64,000 bases of DNA from Pleomorphomonas sp. JP5 (lineage in GTDB: Bacteria > Pseudomonadota > Alphaproteobacteria > Rhizobiales > Pleomorphomonadaceae): positions 62,001 through 126,000 of the forward strand of contig NZ_JAMDLI010000007.1 of assembly GCF_023721815.1 (NCBI RefSeq), in the 5' to 3' direction. A program made the translations under genes and the position numbers. Positions 63,592-64,000 of this stretch are shown in pieces. Each line of letters opens with the position of its first letter. Position 1 is the stretch's first letter. The notes below the pieces were generated by a model. That model was not told the origin of the DNA. It did no database searches and saw nothing but the letters and a program-made list of their open reading frames with translations.

Positions 63592-64000
63592 CTACTTCAG
63601 CGCCTCCATCAACAGGCGCGCGGTTTCCGCCGACGACTGCGGGTTCTGGCCGGTGACGAGCAGATCGTCCCGCACCGCGTAGGAGCCCCAATCGCCAGCC
63701 TTCGAGTAGAGCCCGCCCAGCGCCTTCAACTCATCCTCCACCAGGAAGGGCACGACGTCGGTGAGGCCGACCGCCGCCTCCTCGGTGTTGGAAAAGCCGG
63801 TCACCTTCCGGCCCTCGACCAGCGGGCGGCCGTCGGCGGCCTTGGCGCGGCGGAGGGCGCCCGGCGCGTGGCACACCAGCCCCACCGGCTTGCGGGCGGC
63901 AACGAAGCTCTCGATCAGCGCGATCGACGTCTTGTCCTCGGCAAGATCCCAGAGGGGACCATGCCCGCCCGGATAGAAGACGGTGTCGAAATCGGCCGCC
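63592..64000 (-). CDS. DJ-1/PfpI (class I glutamine amidotransferase-like) protein, partial
   Basis: The frame is open to the right edge, so the N-terminal part (about 90 residues) is missing. The visible 135 residues contain FYPGGHGPLWDLAED and PVGLVCHAPGAL, where the Cys sits in the nucleophile elbow followed by His, as in the DJ-1/PfpI superfamily. FLVEDELKALGGLYSKAGDWGSYAVRDDLLVTGQNPQS is typical of the YhbO/Hsp31-3-like members, some of which are glyoxalases or deglycase/chaperone proteins. The function here is not certain. Confidence 0.85.
   Translation of the reverse strand, partial: AADFDTVFYPGGHGPLWDLAEDKTSIALIESFVAARKPVGLVCHAPGALRRAKAADGRPLVEGRKVTGFSNTEEAAVGLTDVVPFLVEDELKALGGLYSKAGDWGSYAVRDDLLVTGQNPQSSAETARLLMEALK

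Overview
The window is GC-rich alphaproteobacterial chromosome. The best placement is Hyphomicrobiales (Rhizobiales): an aglR-aglEFGAK alpha-glucoside cluster in the order known from Sinorhizobium meliloti, many CUT1 sugar transport genes, several single-operon chemoreceptors, and a CtrA-type half-site in front of one chemoreceptor. This is inference from gene content; no rRNA, tRNA, CRISPR array or complete insertion sequence was found.

Layout. 1-446: 3' end of a CHAT (caspase-like) gene. 967-6392: nucleoside hydrolase followed by a complete CUT1 ABC importer. 6.9-9.2 kb: PACE efflux protein and two small oxidoreductases. 9.2-16.7 kb: LacI repressor, divergent operators and the alpha-glucoside operon (binding protein, two permeases, GH13 glucosidase, ATPase). 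17.4-20.6 kb: chemoreceptor, DUF2147 protein and an EAL phosphodiesterase gene broken by a 66-bp palindromic insertion. 20.6-24.2 kb: large SF1 helicase. 24.5-34.2 kb: accessory metabolic, acetyltransferase, LysE and regulator genes, including a decayed AraC/LysE pair. 34.5-42.9 kb: FGGY kinase, chemoreceptor with a small partner gene, HD-GYP protein, AraC regulator, S66 peptidase, SDR. 43.0-45.2 kb: HipA-type kinase with an unusually large HTH partner. 45.4-48.3 kb: methyltransferase, DUF6389 protein, PoxB. 48.8-51.2 kb: AT-rich ATPase/HNH pair resembling Septu anti-phage defence. 51.6-56.9 kb: fucose/arabinose-type isomerase, LacI regulator, chemoreceptor. 57.1-62.6 kb: type I restriction-modification system hsdR-hsdM-hsdS. 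The right edge holds a second PAT-like acetyltransferase and a partial DJ-1/PfpI gene.

Two repeat families stand out. One is a palindromic family (core GTCATCCTGCGC plus a mirror arm) with 16 cores, all intergenic and mostly in head-to-head pairs; three cores carry the same nested hairpin. The other is a roughly 120-190 nt foldable element present twice (3423-3614 and, inverted, 53059-53180). Its two copies differ by compensatory changes in three helices, which is direct evidence that base pairing is maintained. I do not recognise it, and it is the best candidate here for something undescribed.

The likely defence complement (CHAT effector, SF1 helicase, HipA module, Septu-like pair, type I R-M) is scattered among metabolic genes and does not form one island.
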